Below are positions 14,724 through 20,568 of a DNA stretch of 27,250 nucleotides, one piece after another. The notes beneath the pieces are model-generated. The model was not told the origin of the DNA, did no database searches, and saw only the letters and a list, made by a program, of their open reading frames with translations. The number at the start of each line of letters is the position of its first letter. Positions within the stretch are counted from its first letter, which is position 1. A program made the translations under genes and the position numbers. Source of the DNA: a bacterium (GTDB lineage Bacteria; Patescibacteriota; Microgenomatia; Levybacterales; UBA12049); assembly GCA_021784535.1 (NCBI GenBank), contig JAJYHW010000074.1, positions 1 through 27,250 on the forward strand, given 5' to 3'.

Positions 14724-15344
14724 CTAGGGCTTGATTATTCGCTCTTCGCCAATTACAGTAATTTTACTATCTTCTACAATTATCTCTTCGCCATTTTTCA
14801 AGAGATAAAGTTCATTTCCTTTATAACTCTTTTTAATAGCATCCAGTTGTCCATCTTCGAAATGAGGATAGATATCAAAATCTACAAGTCCTAAACCTAG
14901 AATAAAACGCGCACCTACTTCCTGATCTCTTAGATACCATTCTGCAATATCAAGAGATTTACCAGTTATCATACTTCCTGCGCTTGAGCCAACATAAATT
15001 CCTCCTTGTTCCAATAAAGAAGGTAAATACTTATCAAGCTGCTTCCTTCTTATCCAATACATAAGATAGCCACAAAAACCTCCTGCAAACCATAGAATAT
15101 CTTTATCTTCAAGTTTTTTAAGTATCTCTGAAGCTGGATAATCTTCTAATTGAATCAGAGAAATTTCTGCATCTAAAGAGTTGACCAACTTCCAAGATCC
15201 TCCTTCTTTCCACGAACCCCAACTCTCACCATTTGCAGCTGTTGGTATATATGCAATGTTTTTCCCTTTTAATCCGCCGACATATCTACCTAACTCTTTA
15301 AAAGTTTCTGGATTTTTAGCTTCTGATGCGAGGAATAATTTCAT
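14724..15344 (-). CDS. Peptidase family S51 (peptidase E-like / cyanophycinase-like) protein
   Basis: 206 residues. The class-I glutamine amidotransferase-like S51 fold is indicated by LFLASEAKN at the start, IPTAAN, LWFAGGFCGYL (85-94) and the nucleophile elbow YVGSSAGSMITG (S121 is the likely nucleophile). DFDIYPHFEDGQ may supply the His/Asp partners. Family members are cytosolic serine peptidases that cut Asp-X dipeptides or related substrates; specificity cannot be read here. An extended -10 box ends 6 bases before the ATG. It lies in the AT-rich accessory stretch and is followed by motifs C2 and C1. Confidence 0.85.
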   Translation of the reverse strand: MKLFLASEAKNPETFKELGRYVGGLKGKNIAYIPTAANGESWGSWKEGGSWKLVNSLDAEISLIQLEDYPASEILKKLEDKDILWFAGGFCGYLMYWIRRKQLDKYLPSLLEQGGIYVGSSAGSMITGKSLDIAEWYLRDQEVGARFILGLGLVDFDIYPHFEDGQLDAIKKSYKGNELYLLKNGEEIIVEDSKITVIGEERIIKP

Positions 15345-15350
15345 ATGCTA

Positions 15351-15356
15351 ATTATA
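15351..15356 (-). promoter_or_regulatory. Extended -10 box of the peptidase E-like gene
   Basis: TGCTATAAT on the minus strand, 6 bases before the ATG at 15344. Confidence 0.75.
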
Positions 15357-15377
15357 GCAGAATTAAGGAGAAATCAA

Positions 15378-15403
15378 TTTACTGAGCATACCGGTCTAGA
15401 ACC
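15378..15403. repeat. Intergenic repeat D
   Basis: About 26 bp, near-identical to repeat E at 15646-15670 (one-base gap and a few changes). It has the core GGTCTAGAACC, related to motifs A to C. In gene sense it contains an ATG whose frame stops after eight codons. It lies between the 79-residue gene and the peptidase E-like gene. Confidence 0.7.
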
Positions 15404-15417
15404 GTTTGATCCCATAA

Positions 15418-15657
15418 CTATTTCTTTATAAAACCGTAATAGAAAAAAACTATAAACAAAATAAAATCAGCAAGTCCCCTTAATCCGAATTCCTGCCACG
15501 TAAATATACTCCCAAAATATGGAATAGAAATATTTGCAACAAACGGAATAGATATATGATTTAAATAAAGTTGCAAGTCTGCCAGAGATCCTGCTAGAGC
15601 TACGCCCGATAAAAATTTAAATATCTCTTTCCAGTATAATTTCATTTTGCTCAGCAT
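15418..15657 (-). CDS. 79-residue small membrane protein, function unknown
   Basis: Hydrophobic segments at about 13-30 (FLSGVALAGSLADLQLYL region) and 58-76 (LADFILFIVFFYYGFI), with a beta-like stretch between, predict one or two membrane helices. No family is recognised. The ATG at 15657 lies inside repeat E; a second ATG at 15645 (MKLYWKEIF) is just outside it and may be the true start. The -10 box at 15680-15685 is 22 bases from the first ATG, so this is one of the few genes here with a real leader, made largely of the repeat. Repeat D follows 14 bases after the stop. Confidence 0.6.
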   Translation of the reverse strand: MLSKMKLYWKEIFKFLSGVALAGSLADLQLYLNHISIPFVANISIPYFGSIFTWQEFGLRGLADFILFIVFFYYGFIKK

Positions 15658-15670
15658 ACCAGTCTAAACC
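15646..15670. repeat. Intergenic repeat E
   Basis: About 25 bp, core AGTCTAAACC, matching repeat D. It overlaps the first possible start codon of the 79-residue gene. Confidence 0.7.
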
Positions 15671-15679
15671 TATTTAGTC

Positions 15680-15685
15680 ATTATA
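15680..15685 (-). promoter_or_regulatory. -10 box of the 79-residue gene
   Basis: TATAAT on the minus strand, 22 bases from the first and 34 from the second candidate ATG. Confidence 0.45.
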
Positions 15686-15689
15686 ATTT

Positions 15690-15959
15690 TCAGGCGCTTA
15701 CTTTAGAGGCATTCTGAAAAATAGTGCTATATAATAATGCATTGTCTGCTGCCGCTTTCTTTTCTTCTTTGTTAAGGTTTTCTATATCATTTAAGAATTT
15801 AACTAAATAAGGTTTTAAGTTTGTGCTATCTATCTCATTTCTTCTTTTTAGAGCTTCTTCAAAAAATCTCTCAGACATAATAGTTGAACCTCTATAATAT
15901 CCAATAGCTACTCTTTTTAAGTCTAGAGCAAGTGCTCCTAAAAGTTGTTTATTATTCAT
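15690..15959 (-). CDS. 89-residue helical protein, partner of the DUF5674 gene
   Basis: It starts MNNKQLLGALALDLKRVAIG and contains RGSTIMSERFFEEALKRRNE, a mostly helical soluble protein with no known motif. The start is taken at 15959 because ATGAATAA overlaps the stop of the DUF5674 gene by 8 bases, a translational-coupling arrangement. An ATG at 15995 would overlap by 44. The tight coupling suggests that the two proteins work together or form a complex. A toxin-antitoxin pair is possible from size and arrangement, but no motif supports it. Confidence 0.65.
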   Translation of the reverse strand: MNNKQLLGALALDLKRVAIGYYRGSTIMSERFFEEALKRRNEIDSTNLKPYLVKFLNDIENLNKEEKKAAADNALLYSTIFQNASKVSA

Positions 15960-16293
15960 ATAATTCTTTAAAAAAATATTTAGACAAGTCTTCAAATTTT
16001 TTTCTTAATTCTGGATTTTGAATTTCATTACTCGTATTTCCATCTGTCGGACGAACATTGATAAATGAATTACAATCTATGGTTTTTGTTTCAATGTCAA
16101 TTCCTCCACCCCAAAGATTGGATTGCCTTGAGCCGTCATCAAGTAAAATCTTTTCTGATTCAAAATGCCTATCTGCTCCACCCGAGCAAATTTTTTTTTC
16201 TACATCAACAACAGTTTTAATATAAACATCAAATAATTCTCTTAATTTTTTAATTTCTTCTTTTGTAAAAGGTTCTGATTTTGTAATTATCAT
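15952..16293 (-). CDS. DUF5674 family protein
   Basis: 113 residues. The family pattern is visible: VVDVEKKICSGGADRHFESE, then LLDDGSRQSNLWGGGIDIET, then FINVRPTDGNTSNEIQNPELRKK. DUF5674 proteins are small, soluble, of unknown function and frequent in CPR bacteria. The leaderless -10 box is 8 bases upstream. It is the first gene of a coupled pair with the 89-residue gene. It sits just beyond the 3' end of tRNA-Gln, at the upstream end of the accessory minus-strand array. Confidence 0.8.
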   Translation of the reverse strand: MIITKSEPFTKEEIKKLRELFDVYIKTVVDVEKKICSGGADRHFESEKILLDDGSRQSNLWGGGIDIETKTIDCNSFINVRPTDGNTSNEIQNPELRKKFEDLSKYFFKELYE

Positions 16294-16301
16294 TATGCTT
16301 C

Positions 16302-16307
16302 ATTATA
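16302..16307 (-). promoter_or_regulatory. -10 box of the DUF5674 pair
   Basis: TATAAT on the minus strand, 8 bases before the ATG at 16293. Confidence 0.6.
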
Positions 16308-16340
16308 GCTCTATTGGGGATTTATTAAAAGAGTTCTGAA

Positions 16341-16358
16341 TCCGAGCTTTAGGATTAT
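16341..16358 (-). terminator. Weak hairpin downstream of tRNA-Gln
   Basis: In the tRNA direction AATCC and GGATT arms enclose 8 bases and are followed by CAGAACTCTTTT. It is a possible weak terminator of the tRNA transcript. Confidence 0.35.
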
Positions 16359-16370
16359 AGTCCGTAATTG

Positions 16371-16441
16371 CTGTCGAGCCTGGATTCGAACCAGAATAAA
16401 CGGATCCAAAGTCCGTTGTCCTACCGTTAGACGACTCGACA
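16371..16441 (-). tRNA. tRNA-Gln (anticodon UUG)
   Basis: Reading the minus strand, a perfect 7-bp acceptor stem TGTCGAG/CTCGACA closes a cloverleaf of 71 bases: D arm GTC-TAACGGTAG-GAC, anticodon arm ACGGA-CTTTGGA-TCCGT (anticodon TTG) and T arm with GGTTCGAATCC. The discriminator is G, usual for tRNA-Gln. CCA is not encoded (GCAA follows). The first 21 bases of the gene plus 4 upstream bases are repeated 328 bp away on the far side of the GIY-YIG gene. The GIY-YIG stop codon is only 3 bases upstream of the tRNA, so the two are probably cotranscribed. Confidence 0.95.
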
Positions 16442-16445
16442 ATAT
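16421..16445. repeat. 25-bp direct repeat, copy inside tRNA-Gln
   Basis: Identical to 16749-16773 and in the same orientation. It spans the tRNA 5' end (acceptor strand and most of the D arm) plus 4 bases upstream, ending at the last base of the GIY-YIG stop codon. Confidence 0.9.
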
Positions 16446-16705
16446 TACACTTTTTCTAAACTTTTTATTATTTTCGCATGCAAAACTTCTCTACCATATC
16501 CACTTTTATAAAATTTTTCTTGTTTTAGAGCGTCCTCCTCAGCAAGAAAAGCTTCGTAAAATAGCAACTTGAATGGTCTATGCTTTTTCGTATATGATCC
16601 ACCTCTGCCATCATTATGGTCTTTCAGTCTCTGTTTTAAATCAGACGATGAACCACAGTAAAGTATTCCTGTTTTTACACTATACAAAATATATGTATAA
16701 AACAT
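16445..16705 (-). CDS. Small GIY-YIG nuclease-domain protein inserted at tRNA-Gln
   Basis: 86 residues, a single GIY-YIG domain: FYTYILYSVKTGILYCGSS (the GIY and YIG strands appear as YILYS and ILYCG), LKQRLKDHN, GRGGSYTKKHRPFKLLFYEA and the C-terminal EEDALKQEKFYKSGYGREVL. The conserved Arg in LKQRL and the Glu in KQEKF are present. Stand-alone proteins of this size (UPF0213/YhbQ-like) are common, with uncertain activity. This one occupies almost exactly the space between two copies of the tRNA-Gln 5' end: it starts 4 bases after a tRNA-like GACAACG and stops 3 bases before the intact tRNA. That suggests a minimal homing-type element. No -10 box is adjacent, so it is probably read from the original tRNA promoter upstream of 16773. 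Confidence 0.9.
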   Translation of the reverse strand: MFYTYILYSVKTGILYCGSSSDLKQRLKDHNDGRGGSYTKKHRPFKLLFYEAFLAEEDALKQEKFYKSGYGREVLHAKIIKSLEKV

Positions 16706-16716
16706 TTTACGTTGTC

Positions 16717-16749
16717 CCTGCCTCCTCGGCAGGTCGCCGATGAGGCGAC
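16717..16749. repeat. Twin hairpin insert
   Basis: Two adjacent stem-loops with the same geometry: CCTGCC-TCCTC-GGCAGG (16717-16733) and GTCGCC-GATGA-GGCGAC (16733-16749), 6-bp stems and 5-base loops. It is GC-rich in an AT-rich setting and interrupts the duplicated tRNA at its D arm. It resembles a small palindromic (REP/MITE-like) element. Confidence 0.7.
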
Positions 16750-16773
16750 TACCGTTAGACGACTCGACAATAT
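16749..16773. repeat. 25-bp direct repeat, distal copy of the tRNA-Gln 5' end
   Basis: Exact match to 16421-16445, the same 25 bases starting CTACCGTTAG. It is followed on the minus-strand upstream side by TACTAT, a possible original tRNA -10 box. Confidence 0.9.
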
Positions 16774-16902
16774 AGTATGGACTAACACGTGAGAACTAGA
16801 AATTAATCAAAACTAAAATAATCGTGTGTTCATTTTACTAAAATTGAACCAAAATTGCCACTTTTTTAAACACACTTTCTTTACTTGATTCACATTAAAC
16901 GA
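16774..16902. other. AT-rich spacer without a gene
   Basis: No ORF with a promoter is seen. On the minus strand TACTATATT adjoins the repeat and may be the old tRNA promoter. On the plus strand TTTACT about 17 bases before TATAAT may be the -35 of the metal transporter. Confidence 0.4.
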
Positions 16903-16908
16903 TATAAT
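16903..16908 (+). promoter_or_regulatory. -10 box of the VIT1-type transporter
   Basis: TATAAT ends 5 bases before an ATG at 16914 that opens a six-codon leader ORF, and 22 bases before the transporter ATG. Confidence 0.65.
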
Positions 16909-16913
16909 AGATA

Positions 16914-16934
16914 ATGAAAAGAAGCATGCTATGA
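16914..16934 (+). CDS. Six-codon leader ORF overlapping the transporter start
   Basis: ATG AAA AGA AGC ATG CTA TGA (MKRSML). Its stop shares ATGA with the transporter start codon at 16931. It is placed exactly where a leaderless mRNA would begin, so ribosomes may load here and re-initiate on the transporter. It may instead be a chance frame inside a short 5' leader that carries a weak GAAG. Confidence 0.4.
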   Translation: MKRSML

Positions 16935-17662
16935 CAAAAGATCAAATAAAAGCCAAAAACGTTCATCACCACGAACCGCTAACGCAAACGAAGAATGCCA
17001 AGCTCAACTGGTTGCGTGCCTCAGTTCTCGGAGCAAATGACGGCATCGTTTCCATCGCGGGACTGGTCGTCGGTGTCGCTGGAGCAACCTCGTCACATCA
17101 AATTATCCTCACCGCCGGTATTGCCGGTATCATAGCAGGAGCAATCTCAATGGCAGCAGGGGAATATATTTCAGTCAGCAGCGCGCGCGACACAGAAAAA
17201 GCGATGCTGAAAAAAGAAAAATACGAACTTGAAAATTTCCCGGAAGAAGAACTGGAAGAACTGACGCATATTTATGAAGGCAAAGGACTTACATCAAAAA
17301 CAGCAAGAGCTGTCGCGGAAGAATTGACAGCTAATGATCCTTATGCAGCACACATTGACGCGGAATTGGGGATAGACCCCGAAGATTTGATAAATCCCTG
17401 GCACGCGGCGTTTGCTTCAGCAACATCATTTCTCGGAGGAGCAATTATTCCACTTGCCGCTATCCTCCTTTTCCCTGAACCGATACGTATCTCTATGACG
17501 TTTATTTCTGTCGTAATCGCGCTGGTAATAACTGGTTCTATCAGTGCCAAAGTGGGAAATGCCAATATTCTACGTGCCACAACAAGAGTTGTGCTTGGCG
17601 GCGCGCTCGCAATGATCGTGACTTATGGAGTAGGCAGACTTTTTAATGTTTCAGGACTATAG
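16931..17662 (+). CDS. VIT1/CCC1-family metal (Fe/Mn) transporter
   Basis: 243 residues. The family signature is clear: NWLRASVLGANDGIVSIAG (helix 1), a helix 2 region ending AGAISMAAGEYISVSS, the cytoplasmic metal-binding region with Glu-rich helices (EKYELENFPEEELEELTHIY and onward), NPWHAAFASATSFLGGA, then three more helices. CCC1/VIT1 proteins move Fe2+ or Mn2+ out of the cytosol, into vacuoles in eukaryotes and outward in bacteria. The cytoplasmic helical domain is short, as in prokaryotic forms. It could manage iron in the same cell that makes haem, an inference. The start overlaps a tiny leader ORF. Confidence 0.92.
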   Translation: MTKDQIKAKNVHHHEPLTQTKNAKLNWLRASVLGANDGIVSIAGLVVGVAGATSSHQIILTAGIAGIIAGAISMAAGEYISVSSARDTEKAMLKKEKYELENFPEEELEELTHIYEGKGLTSKTARAVAEELTANDPYAAHIDAELGIDPEDLINPWHAAFASATSFLGGAIIPLAAILLFPEPIRISMTFISVVIALVITGSISAKVGNANILRATTRVVLGGALAMIVTYGVGRLFNVSGL

Positions 17663-17741
17663 AAAATAATTTTGGATTTGTTACTACAATTTACACAAAC
17701 CCTCGTAAACAAAAACCAATAAGCTCTCTCACTGTTTCTGT

Positions 17742-17747
17742 TATAAT
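17742..17747 (+). promoter_or_regulatory. Extended -10 box of the HAD gene
   Basis: TGTTATAAT, 6 bases before the ATG at 17754. Confidence 0.7.
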
Positions 17748-17753
17748 CCTCAT

Positions 17754-18440
17754 ATGATGAAAGCTGTTATTTATGATGTTGATGGGACCATGGTTGATTC
17801 AGAACCTGCACATGTTGCTTCCTGGGAAAAAGCATTGCAACTATATACTCATAGTTTAGAAGACCTCTCCGAAGCATTCAGGTCTACAATGGCGGGGAAA
17901 AAGCCGGTAGCTATCGCACAAGGGATGGTAGAAGAGTTACAATTACCAATTAATGCAGAAGTATTACTCAAAAACAAAACAGATATCTTTATGCATACAA
18001 TCAAAACAGCTCTTAAAGAAATGCCTGGAGTAAGTGAGTCAGTTAAACGATTCCATCATAACGGATATAAGCTCGGGATTGGAACTTCCTTAACAAAAGA
18101 TTATATAGATATTGTCCTTGATACACTCAATCTTAAAAATTATTTTGACGTTATTGTTACAGGAGATGAGATTAAAAACGGGAAACCTCATCCGGATACA
18201 TACTTGATTGTTGCAGAGAAGTTGGGACTCAAACCGGAAGAATGTGTGGTTATTGAAGATGCAAAGACCGGGATCCAGTCTGCAAAGGCAGCGGGATGCT
18301 ATTGTATTGCTATTGAAAATCCAAACGCGCTTAAACAGGATACTTCACAAGCAGACAGAAAAATTACTACATTAGACGAAATAACCAATACATATATTAA
18401 AGATCTTACTCCTTCTCTGGAAGATGGCTTCACTTTTTAG
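17754..18440 (+). CDS. HAD-superfamily hydrolase, beta-phosphoglucomutase/phosphatase-like
   Basis: 228 residues. Motif I is YDVDGTMVDSEPAH (D8, D10), motif II GIGTSL, the Lys of motif III is in the IKNGKPHPDTYL region, and motif IV is VVIEDAKTGIQSAKAAGCYC. The alpha-helical C1 cap between residues about 20 and 85 is that of the PGMB-like subfamily. Such enzymes dephosphorylate or isomerise sugar phosphates. The substrate is unknown, and it does not look like OtsB despite the GT20 gene nearby. It has its own leaderless promoter and stands alone between the metal transporter and NDH-2. A second ATG directly follows the first, so the start could be one codon later. Confidence 0.87.
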   Translation: MMKAVIYDVDGTMVDSEPAHVASWEKALQLYTHSLEDLSEAFRSTMAGKKPVAIAQGMVEELQLPINAEVLLKNKTDIFMHTIKTALKEMPGVSESVKRFHHNGYKLGIGTSLTKDYIDIVLDTLNLKNYFDVIVTGDEIKNGKPHPDTYLIVAEKLGLKPEECVVIEDAKTGIQSAKAAGCYCIAIENPNALKQDTSQADRKITTLDEITNTYIKDLTPSLEDGFTF

Positions 18441-18487
18441 GAATGGCAACTATCCAATAAGCTATTTAACAAACTCAAGGAATAGTT

Positions 18488-18493
18488 TATACT
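18488..18493 (+). promoter_or_regulatory. -10 box of ndh
   Basis: TATACT, 6 bases before the ATG at 18500. Confidence 0.6.
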
Positions 18494-18499
18494 ATTTTT

Positions 18500-19825
18500 A
18501 TGAATCAATTACTTTCCACTTTTTTTTCTCCTGTGTATCTCTTTTTTTACCTTATTCTTCTGATAGTGTGGTATTTTGTGTTTGGTGCAAAACCTCAACG
18601 CCGCAAAAACGGTCACAAGGAAGTAAAACGCGTTGTAATTATCGGCGGAGGATTTGCCGGAGTTGCCGCAACGCTCAGATTACAAAAACACCTTTCTGAT
18701 ACACCGGTAAAAATTACGCTCATAAACAAACACACCTATCATTTATTTACTCCTTCACTTTATGAAGTCGCGACTTCTGAAGAGCCACGTAAAAATGTCG
18801 CCATACCGTTGTCAAAGATTTTCCCTCGAGGAATTGAACTTGTGCATGATACCGTTGAGAGAATAGATCAGACAACCTGTACTCTGACTCTTAGCAATAA
18901 GGAAACGGTAACATACGACTATCTCATCATCGCAGCAGGCAGTCAACCAGCCTTTATGGGAATTCCCGGACTTGAACAATACGGCACAGGATTTAAATCA
19001 CTTCATGACGCGCTCAGTATTAAAAATCAAATTAAAAATCTTTGCTGTAAAGACGGCAAATGTAACAGAAAAGTACAAGCAATAATCGGAGGCGGAGGAT
19101 TTGCGGGGACAGAACTCGCAGCAGAACTGTTAACGTACAAAGACAGAATCGCACGACAAAACGGACTGGACCGGAATTGCCTTGAACTAACCATCATTCA
19201 GGGAAGCACTCATTTGCTCAAAGAACTCTCGCCTCGTGTCTCCAGACTTGCAGAAAAACGTCTTAAAGCACCCAATGTCCATTTCGCGTTTGGCGGTCAC
19301 ATCACAGAAGTGACAGAAACAGAGGTAAAAACAGACAATGGCAAATCGTACCCCTATGAAATTCTTATCTGGACCGGCGGGGTACAGCCCAACAGTCTAG
19401 CAAAAATAAACAATTTTCCCGTGACTCATCGCGGAGGATTACTGGTCAACAATTACTTGCAAGTGAAAGGCTTTGATAATATTTTTGCGGCAGGAGATAT
19501 TGCTGCGTATACAGATCCGCAGACACAAAAACCTGCCCCAAATGTCGCTCAAGTTGCTGAAGAACAGGGGATAATTGTCGGAGAAAATGTTGCATCTATG
19601 ATCAACGATGAACCGATAAAACCATATCATTTCAAACATTGGGGATATGTCGTGCCACTGAAAGGATATTACGCAGTAGCAGAGCTTTTATACAATATTC
19701 ATCTGCAGGGATTCGCCGGATGGACTCTACAACAACTGGTACTGCTTCGTTATCTTTTCGGCATCATGCCATGGCACCGCGCCCTTGAACGATTTGATTC
19801 TTTTGAGCTTGAGATGGAAAAATAA
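18500..19825 (+). CDS. ndh: Type II NADH dehydrogenase (NDH-2) with N-terminal membrane helix
   Basis: 441 residues. After an N-terminal hydrophobic helix (about 9-29) comes the FAD-binding motif VVIIGGGFAGVAATLR (45-60), the NADH-binding motif AIIGGGGFAGTELAAE (194-209), ILIWTGGVQPN, the second FAD motif FAAGDIAAYTDP and the quinone-site-like AQVAEEQG. The C-terminus (LVLLRYLFGIMPWHR) is amphipathic or hydrophobic and probably membrane-associated. NDH-2 passes electrons from NADH to quinone without pumping protons. The N-terminal anchor is unusual, since bacterial NDH-2 normally binds through its C-terminus. A Cys-rich insert (CCKDGKC, 182-188) lies before the NADH motif. It is followed 6 bases later by a small zincin gene. 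Confidence 0.9.
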   Translation: MNQLLSTFFSPVYLFFYLILLIVWYFVFGAKPQRRKNGHKEVKRVVIIGGGFAGVAATLRLQKHLSDTPVKITLINKHTYHLFTPSLYEVATSEEPRKNVAIPLSKIFPRGIELVHDTVERIDQTTCTLTLSNKETVTYDYLIIAAGSQPAFMGIPGLEQYGTGFKSLHDALSIKNQIKNLCCKDGKCNRKVQAIIGGGGFAGTELAAELLTYKDRIARQNGLDRNCLELTIIQGSTHLLKELSPRVSRLAEKRLKAPNVHFAFGGHITEVTETEVKTDNGKSYPYEILIWTGGVQPNSLAKINNFPVTHRGGLLVNNYLQVKGFDNIFAAGDIAAYTDPQTQKPAPNVAQVAEEQGIIVGENVASMINDEPIKPYHFKHWGYVVPLKGYYAVAELLYNIHLQGFAGWTLQQLVLLRYLFGIMPWHRALERFDSFELEMEK

Positions 19826-19831
19826 TAAATC

Positions 19832-20161
19832 ATGACTGATGAGGAATTTGAACAAGTAATTAGACAAACAATACAATCGCTTCCAAAAGAATTTCTCAAT
19901 CAGATCGATAATGTTGAAATCGTTATTGATGATGATCCGCCAAATCCTTCTCTTCTTGGTCTTTATCGAGGAGTCCCGAAAACCGGCAGGGGCTTTGGCT
20001 ATTTTGCGCTTCCTGATAAGATAACTATTTATAAAAATCCACTGTTACGAATTTCACAAACAATTGATCAAGCAAAAGAAAATATCAGAAACACGGTGCT
20101 TCATGAAATCGGCCACCATTTTGGACTATCTGATGAAGAACTCGAAAAAATTAAAAAATAA
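19832..20161 (+). CDS. Minimal zincin-like metallopeptidase (PF06262/Zincin_1 type)
   Basis: 109 residues. The C-terminal helix carries HEIGHHFGLSDEEL, an HExxH motif plus a downstream Asp as third ligand. The chain begins MTDEEFEQVIRQTIQSLP and contains LLGLYRGVPKTGR, which fits the short Zincin_1 family. It is probably a cytosolic metalloprotease or structural relative with no known substrate. The start is 6 bases after the ndh stop with no promoter between, so it is cotranscribed with ndh. It converges with the riboflavin kinase gene, leaving a single base between the two stops. Confidence 0.85.
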   Translation: MTDEEFEQVIRQTIQSLPKEFLNQIDNVEIVIDDDPPNPSLLGLYRGVPKTGRGFGYFALPDKITIYKNPLLRISQTIDQAKENIRNTVLHEIGHHFGLSDEELEKIKK

Positions 20162-20162
20162 A

Positions 20163-20537
20163 CTATTGGTTCTTTACCAAAAACTCCCTAATCTCTTCAG
20201 TATCTTTATGCATCCGTGCAACTAATTCCTCAACTGATGCAAATTCTTTGTTATCACGAATTTTTTTATACAAACGTACAATAATTGATTTACCATACAG
20301 GTCACCGGAAAAATCAAAGAGATAGCTTTCCAATTTTATATCAGTCTGTTGAAACGTTTTTGCGGATCCAATAAATGAAGCTGCGTAATATATTTTTCCA
20401 TTAACCGCCACACTGCCCGCATAAATCCCCTCAGGAATTTTAACACCCAATCGGATATTTGCTGTTGGAAAACCAAGAGATTTACCACGGTTTTCTCCAT
20501 GCACAACAACTCCGGTAATTTTATAGAGCTCTTGCAT
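20163..20537 (-). CDS. Stand-alone riboflavin kinase domain (RibF C-terminal half)
   Basis: 124 residues from the ATG at 20537. Motifs: ITGVVVHGENRGKSLGFPTANI (flavokinase GRxLGFPTAN loop), GIYAGSVAVNG, ESYLFDFSGDLYG and VRLYKKIR. Bacterial RibF usually joins an FMN adenylyltransferase to this kinase; here only the kinase is present, so it should make FMN from riboflavin while FAD would need another enzyme. FMN would serve the split-barrel protein and FAD the NDH-2 in this window. The start is chosen as Met-Gln-Glu, 11 bases after an extended TATACT box; an ATG 9 bases upstream is too close to the box. Confidence 0.88.
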   Translation of the reverse strand: MQELYKITGVVVHGENRGKSLGFPTANIRLGVKIPEGIYAGSVAVNGKIYYAASFIGSAKTFQQTDIKLESYLFDFSGDLYGKSIIVRLYKKIRDNKEFASVEELVARMHKDTEEIREFLVKNQ

Positions 20538-20548
20538 AAGTCGCATAT

Positions 20549-20554
20549 AGTATA
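20549..20554 (-). promoter_or_regulatory. Extended -10 box of the riboflavin kinase gene
   Basis: TGCTATACT on the minus strand, 11 bases before the ATG at 20537, so the leader should be about 4 bases. Confidence 0.55.
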
Positions 20555-20568
20555 GCAAATTGACAACT

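Larger units (their letters stand above)
16710..16773 (-). pseudogene. Truncated tRNA-Gln 5' half, interrupted by a 32-bp double-hairpin insert
   Basis: On the minus strand the first 21 tRNA bases are intact (within 16749-16773). A 32-base insert follows (16717-16748), then GACAACG (16710-16716), which continues the tRNA sequence to the start of the anticodon stem. After this, homology ends and the GIY-YIG gene begins. It is the remnant of the original tRNA 5' half. Confidence 0.75.

Noticed and set aside
15690..16293. Toxin-antitoxin pair
   Set aside because: Size and coupling fit, but DUF5674 and its partner show no known toxin or antitoxin motif.
13116..16370. Classical integron with canonical attC sites
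   Set aside because: No integrase in the window, and the repeated motif (GTTCTAGAC-like) does not fit the RYYYAAC/GTTRRRY core; only a cassette-like arrangement is claimed.
17754..18440. Trehalose-6-phosphate phosphatase (OtsB) partner of the GT20 gene
   Set aside because: The HAD protein has a C1 cap and motifs of the beta-phosphoglucomutase type, not the OtsB cap arrangement.
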